Part shown: one piece after another, positions 1-8,168 of the stretch | Layout of the letters: every line of letters begins with the position of its first letter | Position numbering within the stretch: position 1 is the first letter of the stretch | Assembly: GCA_003973265.1 (NCBI GenBank) | Contig: QNYZ01000092.1 | Location: 1 to 62,269, forward strand | From: Deltaproteobacteria bacterium | GTDB lineage: Bacteria; Desulfobacterota; Desulfobacteria; Desulfobacterales; QNYZ01 | Length of the DNA: 62,269 bases | Reading direction: 5' to 3' | Made by a program: the position numbers and the translations under genes | The notes under the pieces: model-generated | The model's database searches: none | Told to the model about the DNA's origin: nothing | Seen by the model: only the letters and a program-made list of their open reading frames with translations

Positions 1-45
1 AGACATTCAAGCACCTCTAATCTCGAATCAACGACGATGTTGAAT

Positions 46-81
46 AAAGAGCGGAGCCGAAAAGGTTCCGCTCTTTTTTTG
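46..81 (+). terminator. Intrinsic terminator at left edge
   Basis: An 11-bp stem (arms near 48-58 and 65-75, with one G-T pair) closes a 6-nt loop and is followed by seven T residues on the plus strand. It therefore ends a plus-strand gene lying left of the window. On the minus strand the tail is only a short T run, so it may also stop the TRAP operon, less efficiently. The remaining bases of 1-149 hold nothing recognisable. Confidence 0.8.
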
Positions 82-149
82 CCGGATGATGTTGTCAGGT
101 CAGGCAGAGTTTTCATGGCTGACCGTTGAGCTTGGCCGCTGATACGGAA

Positions 150-1481
150 TTAGTCGCCCAGCAGCACTCCTGGCAGCCAGGTGATTGATTCCGGAACCAG
201 GCAGATGATGAGCAGGCCGATAATCTGGATGATGACAAAAGGGATAATTCCCTTGTAAATATCCATGGTTGATACTTCGGGCGGAGTAACGCCCTTGAGA
301 TAAAAAAGCGAAAACCCGAACGGCGGTGTTAAAAATGATGTCTGCAGGTTGACGGCGATTAAAACAGCCAGCCAGAGCGGGTTTACCCCCATGCTGACCA
401 TAATCGGCGCCAGGACGGGCACATGGATGAAGGTAATCTCGATGAAATCGAGGAAAAATCCTGCGATAAAAATGATGCCCATCACAATAAACAGGATTCC
501 CCATTTTCCAAAGGGTAATGAAGTGATCAGGCCCCGGACCAGTCGGTCGCCGTCCAGCCCTCTGAAAACCAGCCCCAGTGTGGTGGCGCCGATCAGGATG
601 ATAAAGACCATGCAGGTGAGGCTCATGGTCTGTTTCATGACATCCATAAATACCACGTAATTGAATTTTTTATACATCACTGTCAGCACCGTCGCGCCCA
701 CGGCTCCGACCGAAGCGGCTTCCGTGGGCGAAGCGACACCGGCAAAGATGGACCCCAGAACGGCCAGCATCAATACCAGCGGCGGGAGAAGGGCTTTTAA
801 TACGCGCCGATAAAGTTCACTTCTTGAGATGGCAGCCAGTTCTTCCCTCGGAATGCGCGGTGCCCATTCCGGCCGAACAAGCGCCACGATAAAAATATAG
901 AGCATATAAAGTACGACCAGAATTAGCCCGGGAATGACGGCGCCGATAAACAGGTCGCCGATGGGAACGTTGATGATGTCCCCCAGCAGGACCAGTACGA
1001 TGCTGGGCGGAATGATTTGTCCCAGGGTACCGGAAGCGGCCACGGTACCGGTCGCCAGCGCTTTACTGTAGTTGCGCCGCAATAATGTGGGCACCGACAG
1101 CAGGCCCATGGTCACCACCGTTGCCCCCACGATACCGGTGGAAGCGCCCATCAGGGCCCCCACAAAAATGACTGACATGGCCAGCCCTCCCCGGACTTTG
1201 GCAAATACCAGGGCCATGGTTTCCAGTAGTTCCTCGGCGATACCCGACTTTTCGAGCATCACCCCCATATAAATAAACAAGGGCACCGCCAGCAGCGTAA
1301 ACGCCGTCATTCTGCCCCAGATTCGTAACGGCAGCAGGTTGAAAAACCCGGGCCCGAAACCGATGAGACCGAAAATGAGAGAAACGCCCCCGATGGTAAA
1401 GGCCACTGGATAACCGAACAATAACAGGGCAAAGACAAACGAAAACATAATCAAGGGCATGAATTCATGTATAAATTCCAT
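150..1481 (-). CDS. dctM: TRAP transporter large permease (DctM family)
   Basis: This is the 443-residue ion-coupled membrane subunit of a tripartite ATP-independent periplasmic transporter, which imports organic acids using a sodium or proton gradient. The sequence is almost entirely hydrophobic segments separated by short charged loops, with DctM/YiaN-like stretches such as GASTGIVGATVVTMG and the repeated elements around PPSIVLVLLG and PPFGFSLFYLKG. The length is normal for the family. Its ATG overlaps the stop codon of the upstream small permease by one base, so the two are translationally coupled. No periplasmic binding protein (DctP) gene is inside the window. It could lie to the left beyond the terminator or elsewhere. 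The substrate cannot be told from the sequence. Confidence 0.93.
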   Translation of the reverse strand: MEFIHEFMPLIMFSFVFALLLFGYPVAFTIGGVSLIFGLIGFGPGFFNLLPLRIWGRMTAFTLLAVPLFIYMGVMLEKSGIAEELLETMALVFAKVRGGLAMSVIFVGALMGASTGIVGATVVTMGLLSVPTLLRRNYSKALATGTVAASGTLGQIIPPSIVLVLLGDIINVPIGDLFIGAVIPGLILVVLYMLYIFIVALVRPEWAPRIPREELAAISRSELYRRVLKALLPPLVLMLAVLGSIFAGVASPTEAASVGAVGATVLTVMYKKFNYVVFMDVMKQTMSLTCMVFIILIGATTLGLVFRGLDGDRLVRGLITSLPFGKWGILFIVMGIIFIAGFFLDFIEITFIHVPVLAPIMVSMGVNPLWLAVLIAVNLQTSFLTPPFGFSLFYLKGVTPPEVSTMDIYKGIIPFVIIQIIGLLIICLVPESITWLPGVLLGD

Positions 1482-2014
1482 TATTCGCTCGCCCCCCCCT
1501 CCGGCGTTTGATGCCCCAGTAAAAAAAGCAGGTTTTTAAAGGCCTGGGAAATGCCCTGTAAAAGCAGAAGGAAAAAGCCGGCGGGGATCATCGCCTTGAT
1601 GATATAGCGGGCCGGAAGCCCCCCCGGGTCCGGCGACATTTCCCGCACGGCCCAGGAATTTAATACAAATATTTTAGTGGCGTAAATGACGATCAGACAA
1701 AAAGGAATCAGCATGGTAAAGGAGCCGATCAGGTCAATCCAGGCCCGGGTGCGACGGCTCAGCCGGGTGTAAACGATATCGACCCTTACGTGGCCGTCGT
1801 GTTTAAGCGTGTAGGCCGCACCGAGGAGAAAGATCACGGAAAAAATATGCCATTCCAATTCCTGGATGCCGATATTTCCCTCATTAAAAATGTATCGCAT
1901 AATCGTATCGTAAAACACATTAAGGACCAGTACCGTCGTCAGCCAGGCAGCTATCAAACCGGTTTTTTCATTTATCCAGTCAACGATCTGGATATATTTT
2001 TTTAAATAATTCAT
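1481..2014 (-). CDS. dctQ: TRAP transporter small permease (DctQ family)
   Basis: This is the four-helix small membrane subunit that pairs with DctM. I chose the ATG at 2014 (protein starts MNYLKKYIQ, 177 residues) because a GGAG motif lies seven bases before it. The longer frame from 2068 adds an unlikely 18-residue N-terminus with no ribosome site. Family features are the early tryptophan-containing amphipathic segment, an E-L-E-W-H motif in the second helix region, and an R-V-D loop after 'HDGHVRVDIVY'. It is the first gene of the minus-strand TRAP operon and is divergent from the CoA-transferase gene at 2249. Confidence 0.9.
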   Translation of the reverse strand: MNYLKKYIQIVDWINEKTGLIAAWLTTVLVLNVFYDTIMRYIFNEGNIGIQELEWHIFSVIFLLGAAYTLKHDGHVRVDIVYTRLSRRTRAWIDLIGSFTMLIPFCLIVIYATKIFVLNSWAVREMSPDPGGLPARYIIKAMIPAGFFLLLLQGISQAFKNLLFLLGHQTPEGGASE

Positions 2015-2248
2015 GGGCGACTCCAGGAAAGCAACGGATATGAAGATAAGGAACAATAAGGAACGCAAAAAAAAGAGTCAAGGGATTATATTACTGAATA
2101 AAGGAAAATATTCCGGCCATGGCCGATGGGCCGGACACCAGTGCTACGCATTAAGTCTTTCTTGATCATTTCCACAAGGCAGGTTATAAAAAATGGCAAT
2201 CGGGCGTAATTTTATTATTTTTAATGGTCGCAGGAGAAGGGAAATACG

Positions 2249-4129
2249 ATGGCTGATTACTGGGCGGATCATTATTCTGAAGACCGCCGCACTGCCGAAG
2301 AAGCGATTCAGCTGATTCGCCCGGGCCAGCGGGTGTTTATCGGCTCTTCCTGCGGAGAACCTCAGCACCTGGTTCGGGCGCTTTCCAAGGCGGCTGACTG
2401 GTATTCGGATGTGGAGATCGTTCGATTGATGTCTCTGGAGAGCGCGCCCCTGACCCTCGTTGCCCAAGAAACCGAAGACCGGAATTTGAATATCCGGTCA
2501 TTTTACCTGGGATCGGCCAAGTCGCATCGACTGGCGAAAGATTCTCGATTTCTGACGCCGATGAACCTGTCCGATATTCCAAGGTTGTTTAAAACCGGGC
2601 AGCTTCCGATCCAGGTGGCCTTGATTCAGGTGAGTTTACCCGATGATTTCGGTTGGTTGAGTCTGGGCGTATCCGTGGATATCACCCTGGCGGCGGCACA
2701 ATCTGCCGACCTGGTTATTGCCCAGGTAAACTCCCGGATGCCGCGGGTGCTGGGCCGCAGCTTCCTGCACGTAGACGATGTGGATGTATTCGTGGAATAC
2801 GACGAACCCCTGCTCACCGTCAGTGAGTTGCCTGAAATGGCGGCCGCCAATGATATCGGCCGGATGATTGCCCGATTGATTGACGATGGCTCCACGATTC
2901 AGATCAGCCCGGGAACGACGACCCAGGCAGTCCTTCTGGCCCTGGCCGAGAAAAACGACCTGGGAATTCATACCCAGTATTTAACCCGGGAAATCATGCA
3001 TCTTGTTGCGCAGGGTGTTGTGACCAACCAGAAGAAAACGATTAATGTCGGCAAACTGGTCGCCTCGGCGGCCATCGGCGATGAATTATTATACGAGTTC
3101 ATTCACGATAATCCATCCATCGAATTTCATCCGTGCGATTATGTCAATAATCCAACGGTGATTGCCCGTCATCACAAGATGGTTTCAATGAACGTGGCCA
3201 TGGCCATGGACCTGACCGGTCAGGTCGCGGCCGACGCCCTGCCCCAGAATCATTTTTCCGGCGTTTCCGGTATGCCCGATTTTATACGGGGAACAACACT
3301 GGCAGAAGGCGGTAAATCGATCCTTTTGCTTCCTTCTACCGGCCGGAAAGGTACCATCAGCCGGATTGTCCCCCGTCTTGCCGATACAGCTGTCGTGGTA
3401 CCCCGGGGGGATGTGCATTACGTGGCCTCTGAATATGGGGTGGTCAACCTAAACGGTAGGAATCTCCAGGAACGGGCGCTGGCCATGATCAGTATCGCCC
3501 ACCCGGACTTCCGGGACGAGTTGTTTCACGAAGCCAAGGAGATGGAGCTGTTCAGTGCCGGCCGAAGCTTGAAGGAATCCATTCGGGGGGTATACCCGCT
3601 TAAATACGAAGAAAACCTGGTTATCAAAGGCGAAAAAGTGACCATCCGGCCCATCCAGCTGGTCGATGAGCGGCGCCTGCAGGAGCATTATTATAATTTG
3701 GATAAAGATGATGTCATTTCCCGCTTTTTCCATGAAAAAACTCGATTTCTGCGAAGTGATATTGAAGGGATTTCCCAAATCGACTATATCCACAACCTGA
3801 CACTCGTCGGTGTCACCGGCGAATTTGGTTTTGAAAAAGTGATTGCCGTGGGCGAGTATCTCTTAGATGAAAAAGATAACATGGCCGAGGTGGCTTTTTC
3901 GGTGATCCGGCAATGGCAGGGCAGGGGCTTGGGCCATATATTAATACGCAAGCTGGCCGAAGCCGCCCTGGAAAATGGAATTGATGGATTGACTGCCTAC
4001 ACCGCACCCGATAACCAGGCCATGGTGGCCCTGTTTAAATCCTTGCCCTATAAAGTCACCGTTCAATTTGAAGATAATGTTCTGTTACTAACCTGTCGAT
4101 TCAATCAACCGAAAGAAGAGAAACCATGA
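2249..4129 (+). CDS. Bifunctional acetyl-CoA hydrolase/transferase with C-terminal GNAT acetyltransferase domain
   Basis: The 626-residue protein fuses two domains. Residues about 1-445 are an acetyl-CoA hydrolase/CoA-transferase (cat1/butyryl-CoA:acetate CoA-transferase type), with GQRVFIGSSCGEPQ near the start and the C-terminal lobe motif FSGVSGMPDFIRG. Residues about 460-620 are a GNAT N-acetyltransferase, with the acetyl-CoA pyrophosphate-binding loop QWQGRGLGHIL near residue 555. The first domain should move CoA between acetate and another acyl-CoA. The second resembles Pat-type protein lysine acetyltransferases and may sense or use acetyl-CoA. Bifunctional proteins of this architecture are known in databases; their physiological role is not settled. 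A good ribosome site (AGGAGAAGG) precedes the ATG. Its stop overlaps the next ATG by four bases (ATGA), so it is cotranscribed with the corrinoid activator, just upstream of the acetyl-CoA synthase operon. Confidence 0.88.
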   Translation: MADYWADHYSEDRRTAEEAIQLIRPGQRVFIGSSCGEPQHLVRALSKAADWYSDVEIVRLMSLESAPLTLVAQETEDRNLNIRSFYLGSAKSHRLAKDSRFLTPMNLSDIPRLFKTGQLPIQVALIQVSLPDDFGWLSLGVSVDITLAAAQSADLVIAQVNSRMPRVLGRSFLHVDDVDVFVEYDEPLLTVSELPEMAAANDIGRMIARLIDDGSTIQISPGTTTQAVLLALAEKNDLGIHTQYLTREIMHLVAQGVVTNQKKTINVGKLVASAAIGDELLYEFIHDNPSIEFHPCDYVNNPTVIARHHKMVSMNVAMAMDLTGQVAADALPQNHFSGVSGMPDFIRGTTLAEGGKSILLLPSTGRKGTISRIVPRLADTAVVVPRGDVHYVASEYGVVNLNGRNLQERALAMISIAHPDFRDELFHEAKEMELFSAGRSLKESIRGVYPLKYEENLVIKGEKVTIRPIQLVDERRLQEHYYNLDKDDVISRFFHEKTRFLRSDIEGISQIDYIHNLTLVGVTGEFGFEKVIAVGEYLLDEKDNMAEVAFSVIRQWQGRGLGHILIRKLAEAALENGIDGLTAYTAPDNQAMVALFKSLPYKVTVQFEDNVLLLTCRFNQPKEEKP

Positions 4130-6099
4130 CCGAATATAAAGTGACATTTCTTCCCCATAATAAAGAAGTCAAGGTGGCAGACGGCGAAACGTTGATTCGA
4201 GCTGCCATGGCGGCCGGCGTTCATATAAATGCATCCTGTGGCGGTGAGGGGGCGTGCGGAAAATGCCGGGTGTTGACCGAATCCGGTGAACTGTCCGGCG
4301 GTATTTCCAAGCGGCTCCGGGACGATGATGTTAAAAAGGGCTATCGGCTGGCCTGCCAGGCGACCGTAACCTCTGATGTCACGATTCGTGTTCCCGTCGA
4401 ATCCGAAGTGGACGCCGGTGTTCTCAATAAGATAAGCACCCCTCGTCAGACCGCGCGTATTACCACCCCCAATTTTGATGAATTGAAAGAACAGGGGCTG
4501 TTTATTCCGCCGCTGGAAAAAATTTATCTTGAGCTTCCGCCTCCCAATCCCCAGGATCATCTGCCCGATGTGACCCGGCTGGTCAGCCACCTGACCATGG
4601 CCAATAACGAGCATCGGCTGGGTGTGGATCTGGCCGTAATCCGGAAAATTCCCGATGTATTGCGGGAAAATGATTTCAAAGTAACCGCCACCCTGGCACG
4701 ACCGGTACGTAAAGTAGGTAAAACCCGGATTGTCAATGTTGAACCGGGAGATACCAGCGGATGCAATCTGGCTATTGCTGTTGATATCGGCACCACAACG
4801 GTTTTTGGCCAGCTGATCGATCTTGTGACCGGTGAGGTTCTGGCCGAACACGGTGAATTCAATGGGCAGATCAGCTACGGCGAGGATGTGATCACCCGGA
4901 TCGTCTATGCTGAAAAACCGGGGGGGCTTGATAAGCTTCACGATCAGGTGATTGCCACGATCAATAAAATTATCGGCCGGATCACCCGGCGGGCAGGTGT
5001 CGAACCAGGATGTATTTCCTCGATTACCCTGTCCGGAAATACCACCATGACCCAGTTGTTTCTCAAGGTGAATCCCCGATATATTCGGCGGGCGCCCTAT
5101 GTGCCGGCGGCCACTTTGTACCCGCCGGTGAAGGCGTCTGAGCTCGGTCTTGATCTCGAAGAACATGTGTCTGCCCTGGTTTACCCGGCTGTCTCCAGTT
5201 ATGTGGGCGGCGATATTGTCGCCGGTGTCATGGGATGCGGTATGTACCGGGACGAGGCGCTGACGCTGTTTATGGATATTGGTACCAATGCTGAAATTGT
5301 GATTGGAAACAAGGACTGGATGGCGTGCGCCGCCTGCTCGGCGGGGCCGGCATTTGAGGGAGGCGGCATCGAGTTTGGCATGCGGGCCGCCAAGGGCGCC
5401 ATTGAGGATATTTCCATCGACCCGGTGACCTTTGAACCGATGCTGCTGACGATCGGTAATAAACGTCCCAAGGGGATTTGCGGCTCCGGACTGATTATCA
5501 TGATCGGGGAGATGTTTGAAATCGGGCTCATCAACAACCTGGGTAAATTTGATCGCGATAATGATAACCCCCGGGTGCGGAAAAGTAACGGTGTCTGGGA
5601 GTATGTGCTCGCCTGGGCCGATCAGACACAAATTGACCGGGATATCTCCTTGAATGAAATTGATATCGAAAATTTTATTCGCGCCAAAGGCGCTATCTAC
5701 AGCGGGTGCATGACGTTACTCGAGGAAGTCGGCATGGGGATTCAGGATCTGGACCGGATTATTCTGGCCGGAGGTTTCGGCAGTTATGTGGACCTGGAAA
5801 AAGCCATGACGATCGGTCTGCTGCCTGAGATCGAGCCGGATCGTGTCACATTTATCGGCAACGGTTCGCTTTCCGGTGCGCGCATGAGCGCTCTGACCAA
5901 CCGAATTCGACGGGATGTTGTCAAGCTGACTCGTAATATGACTAGCTTTGAGCTATCGGAAACACCCTCTTATATGGATAATTACATCGCCGCATTATTC
6001 TTACCGCACACGGATATGAATCTCTTTCCGTCTGTCAAGGCCCGCTTTGAAAAACGGAAAGCGGCCGGACGATTAACGAAACCATCTTCTGGTGAATAA
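4126..6099 (+). CDS. acsV: Corrinoid reductive activator, [2Fe-2S] ferredoxin plus ASKHA ATPase (RACo/AcsV type)
   Basis: Proteins of this family (RACo, RamA-related) use ATP to drive an electron from a [2Fe-2S] cluster onto Co(II) in a corrinoid protein, reactivating it to Co(I). The N-terminal ferredoxin domain has Cys38, Cys44 and Cys47 (CGGEGACGKC) and a fourth Cys at 77. The actin-like ATPase/DUF4445 region begins near residue 216 with DIGTTT at 220-225 and continues with GDIVAGV, DIGTNAEIV and the late ILAGGFGSYVD motif. The 657-residue length is usual. It follows the CoA-transferase gene with a four-base overlap and precedes the acs operon, so its likely partner is the corrinoid iron-sulfur protein AcsC/AcsD. 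The acs genes have their own promoter about 130 bases downstream. The symbol acsV is an assignment from context and could be argued. Confidence 0.87.
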   Translation: MTEYKVTFLPHNKEVKVADGETLIRAAMAAGVHINASCGGEGACGKCRVLTESGELSGGISKRLRDDDVKKGYRLACQATVTSDVTIRVPVESEVDAGVLNKISTPRQTARITTPNFDELKEQGLFIPPLEKIYLELPPPNPQDHLPDVTRLVSHLTMANNEHRLGVDLAVIRKIPDVLRENDFKVTATLARPVRKVGKTRIVNVEPGDTSGCNLAIAVDIGTTTVFGQLIDLVTGEVLAEHGEFNGQISYGEDVITRIVYAEKPGGLDKLHDQVIATINKIIGRITRRAGVEPGCISSITLSGNTTMTQLFLKVNPRYIRRAPYVPAATLYPPVKASELGLDLEEHVSALVYPAVSSYVGGDIVAGVMGCGMYRDEALTLFMDIGTNAEIVIGNKDWMACAACSAGPAFEGGGIEFGMRAAKGAIEDISIDPVTFEPMLLTIGNKRPKGICGSGLIIMIGEMFEIGLINNLGKFDRDNDNPRVRKSNGVWEYVLAWADQTQIDRDISLNEIDIENFIRAKGAIYSGCMTLLEEVGMGIQDLDRIILAGGFGSYVDLEKAMTIGLLPEIEPDRVTFIGNGSLSGARMSALTNRIRRDVVKLTRNMTSFELSETPSYMDNYIAALFLPHTDMNLFPSVKARFEKRKAAGRLTKPSSGE

Positions 6100-6226
6100 T
6101 TCGGGTTCCGCGTGGGCGCTTTCAGCTCTGTATTGGGTTTGTCCGGATAGATAACCGCAATATATTGTATGCGTGTCGGGTTTGAACCTTGCTAACAAAA
6201 TAAACAAAATTCACACGGCAAACCCA

Positions 6227-6254
6227 TTGACACATCACCCTGTTTTCATATAAT
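6227..6254 (+). promoter_or_regulatory. Sigma-70-type promoter of the acs operon
   Basis: A perfect TTGACA (6227-6232) and a perfect TATAAT (6249-6254) are separated by 16 bases. This is the best vegetative promoter match I saw in the window. Transcription would begin near 6261, leaving a leader of about 245 bases before the TTG start of acsD. The stretch 6100-6226 before it holds no gene. Confidence 0.8.
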
Positions 6255-6260
6255 CTTTCT

Positions 6261-6508
6261 CACTTGGGATGGTATCATTACACGTATGAAACGAATGGTC
6301 CATTAGAGAAAAACGATTCATATCTGGAATATTGTCAGTACTGCACACTAGACAAGCAATTGCCTTTTAAATCCGTGCGTAGAAATATCTGCAAAAGCAT
6401 CGGGCTTTTAACGGACACCTGATGCGGCCCGGATATGTTCGAGATACGATCAGGATGATGGAAACCGGTTATTTTTATTACTAATCATTTATTTAAAAGG
6501 AGGCTACC
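6261..6508 (+). promoter_or_regulatory. Long untranslated leader of acsD
   Basis: There is no credible reading frame between the promoter and acsD. The leader contains a short perfect palindrome AATGGTCCATT (6294-6304) and a hairpin with 8-bp arms (6397-6404 with 6418-6425, one G-T pair). It ends with a strong ribosome site AAAAGGAGG (about 6496-6504). No known riboswitch class is recognised and there is no obvious terminator, so any control would act on translation or mRNA stability. The regulatory role is inference. Confidence 0.4.
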
Positions 6509-8080
6509 TTGAGTTTCCAGTTTTTTCACGAAGCTTATTCTGGCACAGTCAAGGAAATCACCCTTGGCTCAGGTGATAACGCCGTAACGGTTGGCGGGGA
6601 ATCGTGTTATCCATTCTACCAGTTTGAAGGAAACATGCCGAATAAACCCAAAATCGCCATGGAGATCTGGGACACGACACCTGAAGACTGGCCGGAGGCA
6701 GCGATGGCCCCATTTAAGGACGTGGCTTCAGATCCGCCTGCATGGGCTAAAAAATGCGTTACCGATTTCGGTGCAGACATAATTGTAATCCAGCTTAAAA
6801 GCACGGATCCGAACAGCGAGGATGCGTCCCCCGAGGATGCCGCTGCGATGGTCAAAAAAGTGGCGGAAGCCATTGATGTTCCCCTGGTTGTCTGGGGAAC
6901 TGCCAATATTGAAAAAGACGAAGCCGTACTGAAAAAGATCGCCGAGGAATGTCAGGGCATGAATCTGGTTCTCGGGCCCGTGGAAGACAAGAACCACAAG
7001 GGAATCGGGGCAGCGGCCATGGGATATGGGCATACCATCATTTCGTCCTCGCCGATCGATGTCAATCTGGCCAAACAGGTCAATATCCTGCTGGAAAACC
7101 TCGGCATGCCCATGGACAAGATCATAATTGATCCGACGACGGGCGGTCTGGGGTATGGCATGGAATACTCCTATTCAGTGATGGAGCGCCTCCGCATGGC
7201 TGCCCTGCAGCAGGGAGATGATAAACTCCAGCTACCGATTATTAACAACCTGGCCAATGAAATCTGGAAATGCAAAGAAGTCAAGCAGACAGCGGAAGAG
7301 GCACCGACCCTGGGAGATCCCGAAAGACGCGGTATCCTCATGGAAGCGGTAGGAGCTGTCACCTACCTGATGGCCGGTTCTGATATCCTGATTATGCGGC
7401 ATCCTGAAGCCGTCCGGATGGTTCGATCTTTTATCGATCTGATCGCTGACGGCGGATCTGCCGCAGATGTCCCGGGTATTGAGAAAAGACTGGATGATGT
7501 GGAGATTGATTATGCTGCGCTGGCACCCAAACCGGATCTGACCATCGAAGACGGCAAAAAAGCCGCACCTGCTAAAAAAGCCGCGGCCAAGCCCAAGGCC
7601 GAAGCGGCAGCCAAACCCAAGGCCAAGGCCGCTGCCAAGCCGAAAGCCAAGACAGCGGCGAAACCGAAAAAAGCCGCGGCCAAACCGAAAAAAGCAGCGG
7701 CCAAACCGGAAGCAAAGGCGGTGGTGGATGAAGCGGCGGCTAAGGAAGCCGAGGCCAAAGCCGCAGCAGATGCCAAGGTAAAAGCCGAGGCCGAAGCAGC
7801 GGCCAAAGCCCGGGAAGAGAAAGAAGCGCAGGCCAGGGCAGAAGCGGAGGCCAGGGCCAAAGCCGAAGCCGAAGCGAAAGCCAAAGCGGATGCGGCCGCA
7901 GAGGCAAAGGCTGCAGAACTTGCCAGGCGCGAAGCCGAAGAAGAGGCCATCCGTCAAAAGAGAGCTAAAGAGAGAGAACAAAGAATGGCTAAAGCCCCTG
8001 CATCAATGCAGAAGGTACCGATGACGCCGGCCAAGGTTCAGAGATCGCCTCTGGATCGATTTAGAAATATCAGAAGATAA
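6509..8080 (+). CDS. acsD: CFeSP small (delta) subunit of acetyl-CoA synthase complex, with long Ala/Lys/Glu-rich tail
   Basis: Residues about 1-345 match the corrinoid iron-sulfur protein small subunit (CdhD/AcsD), a TIM-barrel protein that caps the cobalamin of AcsC during methyl transfer from methyl-tetrahydrofolate to acetyl-CoA synthase. Typical stretches are KPKIAMEIWDTTPEDWP, DIIVIQLKSTDPN and IIDPTTGGLGYGMEYSYSVMER. Start is TTG at 6509, chosen because AAAAGGAGG sits five bases upstream and no ATG fits. The protein is 523 residues against roughly 310-325 usual for the family. Residues 349-405 are repeats of the AAKPK kind, 406-495 are a charged Ala/Glu/Lys/Arg stretch expected to form a long single helix, and the last 30 or so are basic with Pro and Met. 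The tail is in frame and followed by a normal stop. It is the first gene of acsD-cooS-acsB-acsC-acsE. Confidence 0.93.
   Translation: MSFQFFHEAYSGTVKEITLGSGDNAVTVGGESCYPFYQFEGNMPNKPKIAMEIWDTTPEDWPEAAMAPFKDVASDPPAWAKKCVTDFGADIIVIQLKSTDPNSEDASPEDAAAMVKKVAEAIDVPLVVWGTANIEKDEAVLKKIAEECQGMNLVLGPVEDKNHKGIGAAAMGYGHTIISSSPIDVNLAKQVNILLENLGMPMDKIIIDPTTGGLGYGMEYSYSVMERLRMAALQQGDDKLQLPIINNLANEIWKCKEVKQTAEEAPTLGDPERRGILMEAVGAVTYLMAGSDILIMRHPEAVRMVRSFIDLIADGGSAADVPGIEKRLDDVEIDYAALAPKPDLTIEDGKKAAPAKKAAAKPKAEAAAKPKAKAAAKPKAKTAAKPKKAAAKPKKAAAKPEAKAVVDEAAAKEAEAKAAADAKVKAEAEAAAKAREEKEAQARAEAEARAKAEAEAKAKADAAAEAKAAELARREAEEEAIRQKRAKEREQRMAKAPASMQKVPMTPAKVQRSPLDRFRNIRR
7553..7990 (+). repeat. Low-complexity coding repeat in the acsD tail
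   Basis: This GC-rich, purine-biased stretch is built from imperfect repeats of GCGGCCAAACCGAAA-like units, then GCC/GAA/AAA/GCG codon mixtures, encoding the AAKPK repeats and the Ala/Glu/Lys helix of AcsD. The periodicity also creates long spurious open frames on the opposite strand that should not be annotated. Confidence 0.75.
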
Positions 8081-8168
8081 CAACCGGTATTCATCATATC
8101 TTAAACGATGCTTATGTTGTGTAATCATTACCGATTGAAATATTAAAATATATGAGGAGGAACCTCAA

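Noticed and set aside
4105..5631. 508-codon minus-strand frame
   Set aside because: It is antisense to the corrinoid activator gene, whose motifs are clear; the antisense translation has no family features.
7232..7981. Long minus-strand open frames opposite acsD
   Set aside because: They arise from the low-complexity GCC/AAG repeats read in antisense and encode Phe/Gly/Arg-rich nonsense without ribosome sites.
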